Source: Oscillospiraceae bacterium
GTDB lineage: Bacteria; Bacillota; Clostridia; Oscillospirales; Acutalibacteraceae
Assembly: GCA_022650455.1 (NCBI GenBank)
Contig: JALCPO010000003.1
Coordinates: 1-64,000, forward strand
Length of the DNA: 64,000 nt
Direction: 5' to 3'
Translations under genes and position numbers: made by a program
The notes under the pieces: model-generated
What the model saw: only the letters and a program-made list of their open reading frames with translations
What the model was told of the DNA's origin: nothing
Database searches by the model: none
Part shown: piece after piece, positions 1-8,393 of the stretch
How positions within the stretch are numbered: position 1 is the first letter of the stretch
Layout: every line of letters starts with the position of its first letter

Positions 1-70
1 TTGAACCTATATTTACGGCATTTCAGCCCTATGGGAGAAGCGCTCAAAACCGGAAACCAGGAGGAAAAAT

Positions 71-1468
71 TTGGTCTTTTCATCAAACGTTTTTTTATTT
101 CTCTTTCTGCCCTTCGTCCTGATCGTTTACTTCAATCCCTTTCTGAACGGCAGAAAATTCAAAAATGTGTTTCTGCTCCTGGCCAGCCTGTTTTTCTATG
201 CCTGGGGGGAACCGGTCTACTGGGTCATTCTGTGCTTTTCCATCGTCATGAACTGGTTTTTTGGAAAACAGATGATGAAGCGGGAAAACAGCCGCCTGAA
301 AACCCGCATCGAAGTTCTTGCAATCGCCTGCAACCTGGCTTTCCTGTTTGTCTTCAAATATTTGAACTTCACGGTCGCCAACCTCCAGCGTTTCGCCGGG
401 CTCAGCTTTCCGTATCGCAGAATCGCCCTGCCGATCGGCATCTCCTTTTACACGTTTCAGGCAATTTCCTATATTGTGGACATCCGGCGCAATAAGGCGA
501 AAGCCGCGCAGAGCATTCTGGACGCCGGCCTCGGCATCGCATGTTTTCCGCAGCTGCTTGCCGGGCCGATCGTCCGTTACGAAACGATCGCGGAAGAAAT
601 CCACAGCCGGAAAGAGACGCTGGACGGTTTTTGCGAAGGCCTGACCCGCTTTGTCTACGGCCTGGCCAAGAAAGTCGTCGTCGCCAATAACATTGCCCAG
701 GTTGCGGACAAGGCTTTCAGCCTGCCGGGGCAGTCCGTCTCGCTCGCCTGGCTGGGCGCCGTTGCGTATACCCTGCAGATTTACTTCGACTTTTCCGGCT
801 ATTCCGACATGGCGATCGGGCTCGGAAGGATTTTCGGGTTCCATTATCCCGAAAACTTCAATTACCCCTATATTTCAAAAAGCGTCACGGAGTTCTGGCA
901 CCGGTGGCACATTTCGCTTTCCACATGGTTTCGCGACTATGTCTATTTTCCGCTGGGCGGCAGCCGTGTCAAAACGGCGGCGCGCCATATTTTCAACCTC
1001 GGCGTCGTCTGGCTTCTGACCGGTTTCTGGCACGGGGCGGACTGGACGTTCATCCTCTGGGGGCTTGCCTACTTTGCGGTCCAGATCTTTGAAAAATACG
1101 TTTTAAAAGCGAAATCCGGATCGCCGGTCATCGGGCGTATCTACACCATGCTGGTGGTCGTCTTCTGCTGGGTGCTTTTCCGGTCGGACTCCATCCACGC
1201 CGCCGGGGCCTACCTCGCCTCGATGTTCGGCGTCGGCGTTACCGGCGCCGCCGACGGAATTGCATCGGGGCTGGTCCGGGATTATTGGGGCTATTTCCTG
1301 ATCGGCATCCTTGCAAGCTGCCCCATCGCTCCCGCCCTGAGCAAGCGGATTCAGCGGATCCCCATGGGGAAAGCCGCCTATACGGTCCTGACCTGCGCGG
1401 TTTTTGTCTTCACCGTTTCCTGCATGGTCACCAGCTCTTACAGTCCGTTTATCTATTTTAATTTCTGA
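71..1468 (+). CDS. MBOAT family O-acyltransferase (AlgI/DltB-like)
   Basis: Translation with multi-TM pattern and MBOAT motifs (FPQLLAGPIVRY, YFDFSGYSDMAIG, FWHRWHISLSTWFRDYVYFPLGG, GFWHGA). TTG start preceded by AGGAGG. Confidence 0.93.
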   Translation: MVFSSNVFLFLFLPFVLIVYFNPFLNGRKFKNVFLLLASLFFYAWGEPVYWVILCFSIVMNWFFGKQMMKRENSRLKTRIEVLAIACNLAFLFVFKYLNFTVANLQRFAGLSFPYRRIALPIGISFYTFQAISYIVDIRRNKAKAAQSILDAGLGIACFPQLLAGPIVRYETIAEEIHSRKETLDGFCEGLTRFVYGLAKKVVVANNIAQVADKAFSLPGQSVSLAWLGAVAYTLQIYFDFSGYSDMAIGLGRIFGFHYPENFNYPYISKSVTEFWHRWHISLSTWFRDYVYFPLGGSRVKTAARHIFNLGVVWLLTGFWHGADWTFILWGLAYFAVQIFEKYVLKAKSGSPVIGRIYTMLVVVFCWVLFRSDSIHAAGAYLASMFGVGVTGAADGIASGLVRDYWGYFLIGILASCPIAPALSKRIQRIPMGKAAYTVLTCAVFVFTVSCMVTSSYSPFIYFNF

Positions 1469-1479
1469 CGAGGCGCGGT

Positions 1480-2775
1480 ATGTTGAAAAATTCCCTCGGC
1501 AAACGGATCATTTCCGCTTTTGTGCTTTTACTCCTGACGCTTAATTTCATAAACATCGCCGCCTGGATGCGAACGAATTTCCTGAACAGCAAAGTCCAGT
1601 CGTCTTATTCTTCCGCCATCGACTGGAAAAAACTCTATCCGTTCCGGAACGAGCCTCAGCCTTCGGCCGATCCCGCTTCCGCCCCCGCCGGACAAACGGG
1701 TTCCCTGACAAAATGGCGTGCGAAGGCCAGTGAAATTTCAGGGCGGGAAGATAATCTGGAGAAAAATTGTACCAGCCAGGTATTCGCCTTCCATCCGCTG
1801 GTCGAACTGAACGGGTTTGTCACCATGAAATTCGGCAAAGTGATTTTCCCGAACGAAGATGTCTTTCTGCTGAAAAACGGATACTGGGCATTTACCAAGG
1901 ATAAAACCTCTTCGGAAGAGACGAAACAGACCGCCGATCATATTGCCGGCCTTTCGCAGTACTGTTCCGAAGCCGGGATCCGTTTTCTGTATGTACAGCC
2001 GCCCGCCAAGGTCAGCAAATATGATCCGGAAATTCCGGACGGGGCGGAAAATTATGAGAATCAAAACTATGACGCCCTTCTGGGCGAACTGCAGAAGCTC
2101 GGGATTCCCGCTCTTGACCTGAGGGCGCAGATCGACGCGGAGAACCTGGATCATTACAGCCTGTTTTACCGCACGGATCATCATTGGAAAGTGGAAAGCG
2201 CGTTATGGGCCTGTGGAGAAATCGCGGAAAGGCTGAACACGATTTACAGCTGCGGATTGGACGTCACCAAAACGGATAAAAATCTTTATCGGACGAAAAT
2301 CTACCGGGACTGGTTCCTCGGCTCCGCGGGAAGAAGGGTTTCGCTCGGCTGTGCAAAACCCGAAGACTTCTCCATCCTGCTCCCGAATTTCAAGACCGCT
2401 CTGAACATCCGGGTACCGAATGCGGAAATCAATAAAACCGGGAAATTCGAAGATGTTATCTACAACAAACAAGTACTGGAAACAAAAGATTACTACAACC
2501 TTTCCTGCTACGAATCCCAGTTGTATGGGAACCAGCCTCTGACACAGATCAAGAACGAAGAAAATCCGGGCGGCCCAAAAATACTGGTGCTTGGCGACTC
2601 TTTCTCGCTGGCCATGGTGCCGTATCTGTCCCTGACGGCAGGGGAAACCGATCTGATCGACTTTCGGCAGGATCAGGGAAATTTTTCGGGCAGTATCCAG
2701 ACTTACATTGATCAGATGAAACCGGATGTCGTATTGCTTGCCTATGAGCCCGGCGCATCCTATTCGCTGAAATAA
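1480..2775 (+). CDS. DHHW/AlgX-like SGNH-fold protein, partner of the MBOAT acyltransferase
   Basis: N-terminal TM, YRTDHHWKVESALWAC motif, GDSFS block; directly downstream of the MBOAT gene. Confidence 0.85.
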   Translation: MLKNSLGKRIISAFVLLLLTLNFINIAAWMRTNFLNSKVQSSYSSAIDWKKLYPFRNEPQPSADPASAPAGQTGSLTKWRAKASEISGREDNLEKNCTSQVFAFHPLVELNGFVTMKFGKVIFPNEDVFLLKNGYWAFTKDKTSSEETKQTADHIAGLSQYCSEAGIRFLYVQPPAKVSKYDPEIPDGAENYENQNYDALLGELQKLGIPALDLRAQIDAENLDHYSLFYRTDHHWKVESALWACGEIAERLNTIYSCGLDVTKTDKNLYRTKIYRDWFLGSAGRRVSLGCAKPEDFSILLPNFKTALNIRVPNAEINKTGKFEDVIYNKQVLETKDYYNLSCYESQLYGNQPLTQIKNEENPGGPKILVLGDSFSLAMVPYLSLTAGETDLIDFRQDQGNFSGSIQTYIDQMKPDVVLLAYEPGASYSLK

Positions 2776-2921
2776 GCGGGTCATCGGGGACAAGCGGGAT
2801 GATCCGAGGCTCGAAAGGGCTTATGCAAAATACAAACCTGCAATCGGATTTTCCGGACCCAACTGATTTCTCAAGATATTTCAGATATTTCCCCTTCCAG
2901 TTTTCTTTCCATAAATTTCGT

Positions 2922-2950
2922 TTGAAAACAAATTACAAAAGTGTTACAAT
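2922..2950 (+). promoter_or_regulatory. Predicted sigma-A promoter (TTGAAA-N17-TACAAT)
   Basis: TTGAAA at 2922-2927 and TACAAT at 2945-2950, 17-bp spacer. Confidence 0.7.
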
Positions 2951-2995
2951 TTAGCCATCCCAATCGGGGGAAATAACTTTGGGAGGTTTTCCGTT

Positions 2996-3055
2996 ATGAA
3001 TTGTCAGGAACTGATTCAGCTGATTCTGCAGTACCTCGGAAAATGCTCACAGTAA
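2996..3055 (+). CDS. 19-aa small ORF MNCQELIQLILQYLGKCSQ
   Basis: ATG preceded by GGGAGG at 9-nt spacing; promoter upstream and Rho-independent terminator downstream. Confidence 0.55.
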   Translation: MNCQELIQLILQYLGKCSQ

Positions 3056-3070
3056 GCATCCGGTACATGC

Positions 3071-3102
3071 GCGGCTTCCGTTTGACGGCGGAAGCCGCTT
3101 TT
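3071..3102 (+). terminator. Rho-independent terminator of the small ORF unit
   Basis: GCGGCTTCCG-N8-CGGAAGCCGC followed by TTTT. Confidence 0.8.
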
Positions 3103-3189
3103 CCGTTGTCCCTTAAAAATCTGTTTACCGTTTTTTCAATTTGATTTAATGCGTCCGTTACGTTCCGGACATATTGTTGCTGTATTATA

Positions 3190-3318
3190 AACTTAACAGC
3201 AAAACGCCGGAGCATAAAAGCGTACCCGTCCGCAGCGCTGCAGAACGATTACAAGAGCTTATGCTTTTTCATACATTTCTTCCTTCTTTGACGCCGCCCC
3301 ATCCGGGCGGCTCTTTTT
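3190..3318 (+). ncRNA. Candidate structured small RNA (no family assigned)
   Basis: Non-coding stretch with TATTATAAA upstream, AGCATAA (3211-3217)/TTATGCT (3259-3265) pairing, GCAGCGCTGC palindrome, ending in GCCGCCC-catcc-GGGCGGC plus T-run. Confidence 0.3.
3293..3318 (+). terminator. Rho-independent terminator
   Basis: GCCGCCC (3293-3299) and GGGCGGC (3305-3311), then CTCTTTTT. Confidence 0.7.
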
Positions 3319-3423
3319 GATAGAGTACAATAAAGTTCGCAATTTAAAAGAAGGCATAGAAAAGCCATTGGGACTCCGGTAAAATGAATGGTGTCGAGAC
3401 ATTCACAAAAGGAGAGAAACCCA

Positions 3424-3576
3424 ATGGCTCAAAGAAAGAATAGCACAGATCTCACGGAATATGCCGAAGATTGGTCTGTTTCCCGAGCGTATTTGAATCC
3501 CAAATCCATTCAGACACTCTTGCTAAAAGCGGCTTACTTCATTTCCCGGAATCTCAAAATTGCAAACTTCTCTTGA
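3424..3576 (+). CDS. 50-aa hypothetical protein (possible gene remnant)
   Basis: ATG with AAAAGGAGAG RBS; product MAQRKNSTDLTEYAEDWSVSRAYLNPKSIQTLLLKAAYFISRNLKIANFS; no family recognised. Confidence 0.4.
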   Translation: MAQRKNSTDLTEYAEDWSVSRAYLNPKSIQTLLLKAAYFISRNLKIANFS

Positions 3577-3763
3577 CACTATCAACCGGCTTGAAGCTGT
3601 TATGAAAAAAATCCGGTACCTAAATTGTTTTATCCATAAAGATTATTTTGGGGTCGGTTTGAAAACCGTTCTGCTCGCCAAACAATCACAACAAAAAAAT
3701 TGGAGCCCGGCTCTGCGAGCTGAGTTCCAATTTTTGGAAAGTTAAGTTATAAAAGATATGCCA

Positions 3764-4174
3764 TCATTTGGCGTTATGCAAAGCCTCAAATGCTGATATA
3801 AGGTTTGGACGCAACTTCCAAAAGAAATGTCCGTTTCGATTCAAAGGTGATTTGGGTTCTCCGTCAAACACCACATTCCAATAACGTTTTTCACCAGTTT
3901 CATCAACGGGTGGCTCAAGCCCATACTGATGATACAATGCCTTAGCCACTTTTCGATTCCAAGCGCAAACACGATTGTAATGCGTTTTTTGTCCTGATGC
4001 GGTAAAGAACTCCGCGATTGCGCTTGCCGTCGATTCGTGATTGTTTTGGTGATAAACGAATTGAACCATGCGTATCGCATTAGCATCAAACGTATTGGTG
4101 TCTTGTAACGCTTCACCCCATTGATTTACGCTCAGCCGCAAAACATCTTGATAATGCCAATCGGTAGGTGCCAT
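3764..4174 (-). CDS. Orphan McrB/McrA N-terminal-like (methylated-DNA restriction specificity) domain protein
   Basis: C-terminal pattern QTHYNRVCAWNRKVAKAL...RYWNVVFDGE...GHFFWKLRPNLISAFEAL resembles the N-terminal domains of Mcr-type restriction proteins. Start taken at MAPTDWHYQDV; the longer listed ORF runs through the tRNA genes. Confidence 0.5.
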   Translation of the reverse strand: MAPTDWHYQDVLRLSVNQWGEALQDTNTFDANAIRMVQFVYHQNNHESTASAIAEFFTASGQKTHYNRVCAWNRKVAKALYHQYGLEPPVDETGEKRYWNVVFDGEPKSPLNRNGHFFWKLRPNLISAFEALHNAK

Positions 4175-4232
4175 TTTCTCTTTCCCCTTTGCATTTTTAT
4201 TCAACATCATTATAACACAAATGAAGATATGT

Positions 4233-4277
4233 AAAAAACTCCATGTGCGGGTTCGTCCCCTGACACATGGAGTTTTT

Positions 4278-4278
<1 letters not shown>
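4233..4278 (-). terminator. Strong terminator downstream of the tRNA genes (bidirectional geometry)
   Basis: Perfect 15-bp inverted repeat AAAAAACTCCATGTG (4233-4247) / CACATGGAGTTTTTT (4264-4278). Confidence 0.85.
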
Positions 4279-4354
<76 letters not shown>

Positions 4355-4381
4355 AAAAATTCGGCTCCGGCAGCGGAGCCC

Positions 4382-4455
4382 TGGTTGCGGAAGAAGGATT
4401 CGAACCCTCACATACAGAGTCAGAGTCTGTTGTGCTACCTTTACACAATTCCGCA
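4382..4455 (-). tRNA. tRNA-Gln(CTG) with encoded CCA
   Basis: Reverse complement TGCGGAATTGTGTAAAGGTAGCACAACAGACTCTGACTCTGTATGTGAGGGTTCGAATCCTTCTTCCGCAACCA; anticodon loop CTCTGAC. Confidence 0.93.
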
Positions 4456-4489
4456 ATATATGCATATGACATTTGAAACAGCAAGATTT

Positions 4490-4517
4490 ATTATACCAAA
4501 CTACACGGATTTGTCAA
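4490..4517 (-). promoter_or_regulatory. Predicted sigma-A promoter of the tRNA operon (TTGACA-N16-TATAAT)
   Basis: Minus-strand TTGACA (4512-4517) and TATAAT (4490-4495). Confidence 0.75.
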
Positions 4518-4675
4518 TCCCCTTTTAAGCCCTTTTCGAGTTTTTCCGCTTTCGGAAGACAATTTTGCACCCGATATTTCTTTGGCAACAAAAGTGACAA
4601 CAAAAGTCACCCGCCAAACAGGCAGACCCGCAATCCGTTTCCACTTTTCCGGGGATTCGCCGTCCGGCGCGGACG

Positions 4676-5845
4676 TCATCCTTCCAGAATACCGCTCTCC
4701 TGTATCCGCCGGACGGCGCAGCGCATTTCATCTTCGTCCTGAACCAGGGCGATCCGGACGTGCCCTTCTCCGGAAGGCCCGAACGCGGAACCGGGAGTGA
4801 CCAGCACACCGGCGCGTTTCAGCAATTCCAGCGTAAATTTTTCGCTGCTGACAAACGGCTGAGGGATCTCCGCCCAGACGAACATGGTTGCCTTCGGTTT
4901 TTCGATCTTCCAGCCGACGGCGTTGAGCCCGTCCACCAGCACGTCGCGCCGTTTTTCATAAGCGCGGCGGGTGGTCTCCACACAGTCCTGCGGGCCCGTC
5001 AGGGCAGCCACGGCCGCCTTCTGGATAGGCAGGAACATGCCGTAGTCCAGGTTGGATTTCAGCGCTTTCAGCATGCCGATCACGTCTTTGTTGCCGAGCG
5101 CAAACCCGATCCGCGCTCCGGCCAGGCCGTAGGTTTTGGAAAGGGAGTTGAATTCGATGCCGACGTCCTTCGCGCCGTCGTATTGAAGGAAGCTTCCGCA
5201 CTTCACGCCGTCAAACACCAGCTCGCTGTAAGCGTTGTCGTGCAGGACGATAATGTCGTATTTCTTTGCGAAGGCGACAAGCTCCCGGTAAAACGATTCC
5301 GGCGCGACGCTGGTGACGGGGTTGTTCGGGTATGACACCACCATGAGCTTCGCCCGCCTCGCAACCTCTTCCGGAATGGCCCTGAGGTCGATCCGGTATC
5401 CGTTTTCGCGCGTCTGGGGCATACGGTACAGTTCCGCCCCCGCCAGCGCCGGGCCGTCCGCAAAAATCGGGTAGCATGGATCCGGCACCAGCACCAGATC
5501 CCCCGGGTCGGCAATGGTCAGGCCAAGATGGGAAAGCCCGTCCTGCGAACCGAGCAGGGACGTCATTTCGGTTTTCGGGTCGATCGCGACGCCGTAGCGG
5601 CGCCGGTACCACTGCTCCACCGCTTCCTGCAGCTCCGCCGTGTCGTCCAGCGCATAGACATAGTTTTTGCTGTTCTGCGCGCTTTTCAACAGCGCGTCGA
5701 TAATATGGCGCGCCGGCGGGATATTCGGCGTCCCGACGCTCAGGTCGACGATCTTTTTCCCCTGCGCGGTTTCCTTCCGCTTTAACTCCGCCAAAACGGA
5801 AAAGATCCCGGTATTGAAACGTTCCATGCGCTTTGCAAACTTCAT
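4676..5845 (-). CDS. PLP-dependent class I aminotransferase (LL-DAP-aminotransferase-like)
   Basis: VDLSVGTPNIPP, VSYPNNPVTSV, SLSKTYGLAGARIGFALGN; start at MKFAKRM with AGGAG RBS. Confidence 0.88.
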   Translation of the reverse strand: MKFAKRMERFNTGIFSVLAELKRKETAQGKKIVDLSVGTPNIPPARHIIDALLKSAQNSKNYVYALDDTAELQEAVEQWYRRRYGVAIDPKTEMTSLLGSQDGLSHLGLTIADPGDLVLVPDPCYPIFADGPALAGAELYRMPQTRENGYRIDLRAIPEEVARRAKLMVVSYPNNPVTSVAPESFYRELVAFAKKYDIIVLHDNAYSELVFDGVKCGSFLQYDGAKDVGIEFNSLSKTYGLAGARIGFALGNKDVIGMLKALKSNLDYGMFLPIQKAAVAALTGPQDCVETTRRAYEKRRDVLVDGLNAVGWKIEKPKATMFVWAEIPQPFVSSEKFTLELLKRAGVLVTPGSAFGPSGEGHVRIALVQDEDEMRCAVRRIQESGILEG

Positions 5846-5971
5846 GGCGGCCACTCCTGTTCCCCGAATTTCAGGCAAATAAATTACGTCTATTTTAGCA
5901 CACGAACAGCCGGACCGGAAGGACCCGTCCGAAAATATTTCAAGAAAAGGAATCGCCGGGAACGCCAAAAA

Positions 5972-7582
5972 TCAGCCGGCCCCCGGGCGGGGAGCGGATT
6001 CCAGAATTTTTTCCGCGCATTTGATTCCGTCCACCGCGGCGGACACGATGCCGCCGGCATACCCCGCTCCTTCGCCGCAGGGATAGAATCCCTGGAACCG
6101 AACGGACTGCATGTCGTCCCCGCGCAGCAGGCGCACCGGCGACGAGGAGCGGCTTTCCACGGCGGTCAGCACCGCGTCCGGGCTTGCAAAACCGCGCAGG
6201 CGCGCGCCCATCCGAACGATCCCCTCCCGCATGGAGTCGGCAACGCATTCCGGCAGGCAGCCGTCCAGCGAGCACGGCGTCACGCCGAGCGGGTAGGTCG
6301 GCGCGACGCTGCCGAAGCCCGTGGAAGGGCGCCGGGCCAGAAAATCCTCCACGCGCTGGGCGGGGGCGCGGTAACCGCCGCCGCCCAAAACGAACGCCTT
6401 TTCTTCCAGCCGGCGCTGGAACTCCACGCCCGCAAGCGGCCCTTCCGCTCCGAAATCCGCCGGCCCCACATTGACCAGAAGCGCGGAATTGGCGTTTCGG
6501 CCGTCGCGCGCGAAAACGCTCATCCCGTTCGTGACGAGCCGCCCCTCCTCGCTCGCGGCGGCCGCCACGGTGCCGCCCGGACACATGCAGAACGTGTAAA
6601 CGCCCCGCCCGTTTTCCAGATGTACGGCGAGCTTGTAGTCCGCCGCGCCAAGCGCCGGGTGCCCCGCGAACTTTCCGTACTGCGCCTCGTCGATCAGCTT
6701 CTGCGGATGCTCGATGCGCGCCCCGACGGCGAACGGCTTCGCTTCCATCGGCAGGCCGAGCGAATCGAGCATGGAAAAGGTGTCGCGCGCGCTGTGCCCT
6801 ACGGCAAGAACGACATGGCGCGCCTCCATTTTTTCCGGATGCCCTCCCGGCCCGCGGAATACGATCCCATTCACCTTTCCGTCCCGGATGCCCAGGCCGG
6901 TCATCTGTGTATCGAACCGGATCTCGCCGCCCAGCGAAAGGATCTTCTCCCGGATATTCCGCACGGTCTGCGGCAGGCGGTCGGTCCCGATATGCGGCTT
7001 GGCGAGGTATAAAATCTCTTTCGGCGCCCCGGCGGCCGCGAATTCTTCCAGCACCTTGCGGATACGGGGGTCCCGGGTGCCGGTGTTCAGCTTTCCGTCG
7101 GAAAACGTCCCCGCGCCGCCCTCGCCGAACAGAACGTTGCACTGCGGGTTGAGCCGCCCCGTTTCCCAGAAAGCCCGCACCTGCTTTTTCCGCTCTTCCA
7201 CGCGGGAACCGCGTTCCAGAACAACCGGTCTCTGCCCGGCCTGCGCGAGGATCAGGGCGGCGAACATGCCCGCCGGGCCGAACCCGACGACAACGGGCCG
7301 CGTTTCCAGCGGCCCGCAGGGCGGGAGCCGGTAGCGGTACGGCTTTGCTTCCGAGATTTTTCGGTCGCGCGGAGCGCTGTTTTTCGGGCTCTCCACATCC
7401 ACCGTGCAGACAAAATGAACGTCGTCTTTCCGGCGGGCATCCACGGATTTTTTGTACAGACTCAGCGAACGGATCCGCCCCGGCTCCACACACAGCCGCC
7501 GGGCGGCCTTGCGTTTCAGGTCGTTTTCCGTTCCGTCCAGCTCCAGCCGGACGTCCGCGATCCGGTACCGGTTTCCCCTCAT
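5972..7582 (-). CDS. FAD-dependent dehydrogenase (COG2509-like)
   Basis: VVVGFGPAGMFAALILAQAG, VLAVGHSARDTF, GVTPCSLDGCLP, FYPCGEGAGYAGGIVSAAVDG. Confidence 0.85.
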   Translation of the reverse strand: MRGNRYRIADVRLELDGTENDLKRKAARRLCVEPGRIRSLSLYKKSVDARRKDDVHFVCTVDVESPKNSAPRDRKISEAKPYRYRLPPCGPLETRPVVVGFGPAGMFAALILAQAGQRPVVLERGSRVEERKKQVRAFWETGRLNPQCNVLFGEGGAGTFSDGKLNTGTRDPRIRKVLEEFAAAGAPKEILYLAKPHIGTDRLPQTVRNIREKILSLGGEIRFDTQMTGLGIRDGKVNGIVFRGPGGHPEKMEARHVVLAVGHSARDTFSMLDSLGLPMEAKPFAVGARIEHPQKLIDEAQYGKFAGHPALGAADYKLAVHLENGRGVYTFCMCPGGTVAAAASEEGRLVTNGMSVFARDGRNANSALLVNVGPADFGAEGPLAGVEFQRRLEEKAFVLGGGGYRAPAQRVEDFLARRPSTGFGSVAPTYPLGVTPCSLDGCLPECVADSMREGIVRMGARLRGFASPDAVLTAVESRSSSPVRLLRGDDMQSVRFQGFYPCGEGAGYAGGIVSAAVDGIKCAEKILESAPRPGAG

Positions 7583-8364
7583 TTCAGTTCCGGGACAATC
7601 TCGCCCGTCAGGTAAAGCGCCGCCGCGCCGCCGATTTTCACACGTTCCCCGCAGAGCTCGCAGGCCAGCCGGCCGCCGCGCGGCGAAATCTGCACGGCGT
7701 TCATTTTCGTCCGGTTCAGCCGGCGCGCCCAGTACGGGATCAGGTTGCAGTGCGCGGAACCCGTGACCGGGTCTTCCCGGACGCCGAATTTCGGGTAAAA
7801 GCACCGGGACACGAAATCGGCCTTTTCTCCTTTGGCGGTCACAATGACCCCTTCTCCCTCCGCCAGGCCCATCATGGCGTCAAAATCCGGCCGCAGGCCG
7901 CGCACCTGCTCTTCCGAACCCAGCAGGACGAGAAGGTCGCGGGAAAGCAGCGTCTCCGCGGGATCCGCGCCGAGGATTTTTTCCAGGCCCGCCGGCTTGG
8001 GAACCGGCTTCGGCACGCGGGACGGAAAGTCCATCACGAAGCGCTCCCCCTCGCGGGTCACGGTCAGGACGCCGCTGTTTGTGCGGTACCGCATGGCCGT
8101 GGCTCCCGGGTCCACAAAATGGGAAACAACATACGAAGCGCCGAGCGTGGCGTGACCGCACAAATCCACTTCCGTCTTCGGGGTGAACCACCGCAGGCCG
8201 TAGTACCCGTCCCGCGGGATAACAAAAGCGGTCTCGGAAAGATTGTTTTCCGCCGCCACGGCCTGCATCGCCCCGTCCGTCAGCCATTCGTCCAGCACGC
8301 AGACCCCGGCCGGATTTCCTCTGAAAACCGCGTCCGTAAAAGCGTCCACCACATAATATTTCAT
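7579..8364 (-). CDS. PhzF family isomerase
   Basis: YYVVDAFTDAVFRGNPAGVCVL, NLSETAFVIP, LRWFTPKTEVDLCGHATLGASYV, EDPVTGSAHCNLIPYWA. Confidence 0.93.
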   Translation of the reverse strand: MKYYVVDAFTDAVFRGNPAGVCVLDEWLTDGAMQAVAAENNLSETAFVIPRDGYYGLRWFTPKTEVDLCGHATLGASYVVSHFVDPGATAMRYRTNSGVLTVTREGERFVMDFPSRVPKPVPKPAGLEKILGADPAETLLSRDLLVLLGSEEQVRGLRPDFDAMMGLAEGEGVIVTAKGEKADFVSRCFYPKFGVREDPVTGSAHCNLIPYWARRLNRTKMNAVQISPRGGRLACELCGERVKIGGAAALYLTGEIVPELK

Positions 8365-8393
8365 GATCCTTCTCCTCTTTTCTTTCCGTTCCG

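Noticed and set aside
3388-3576. Possible transposase remnant
   Set aside because: AT-rich context and small truncated ORF are suggestive, but no DDE motif, terminal repeats or target duplications could be identified, so no mobile element was called.
4578-4612. Short direct/inverted repeat GTGACAACAAAAGTGACAACAAAAGTCAC
   Set aside because: Only two imperfect units next to the aminotransferase 3' end; too short to call CRISPR or a meaningful repeat array.
5940-7493. 517-aa minus-strand ORF in another frame of the FAD dehydrogenase
   Set aside because: Arg/Gly-rich alternate frame; the Rossmann and FAD motifs are in the 5972-7582 frame.
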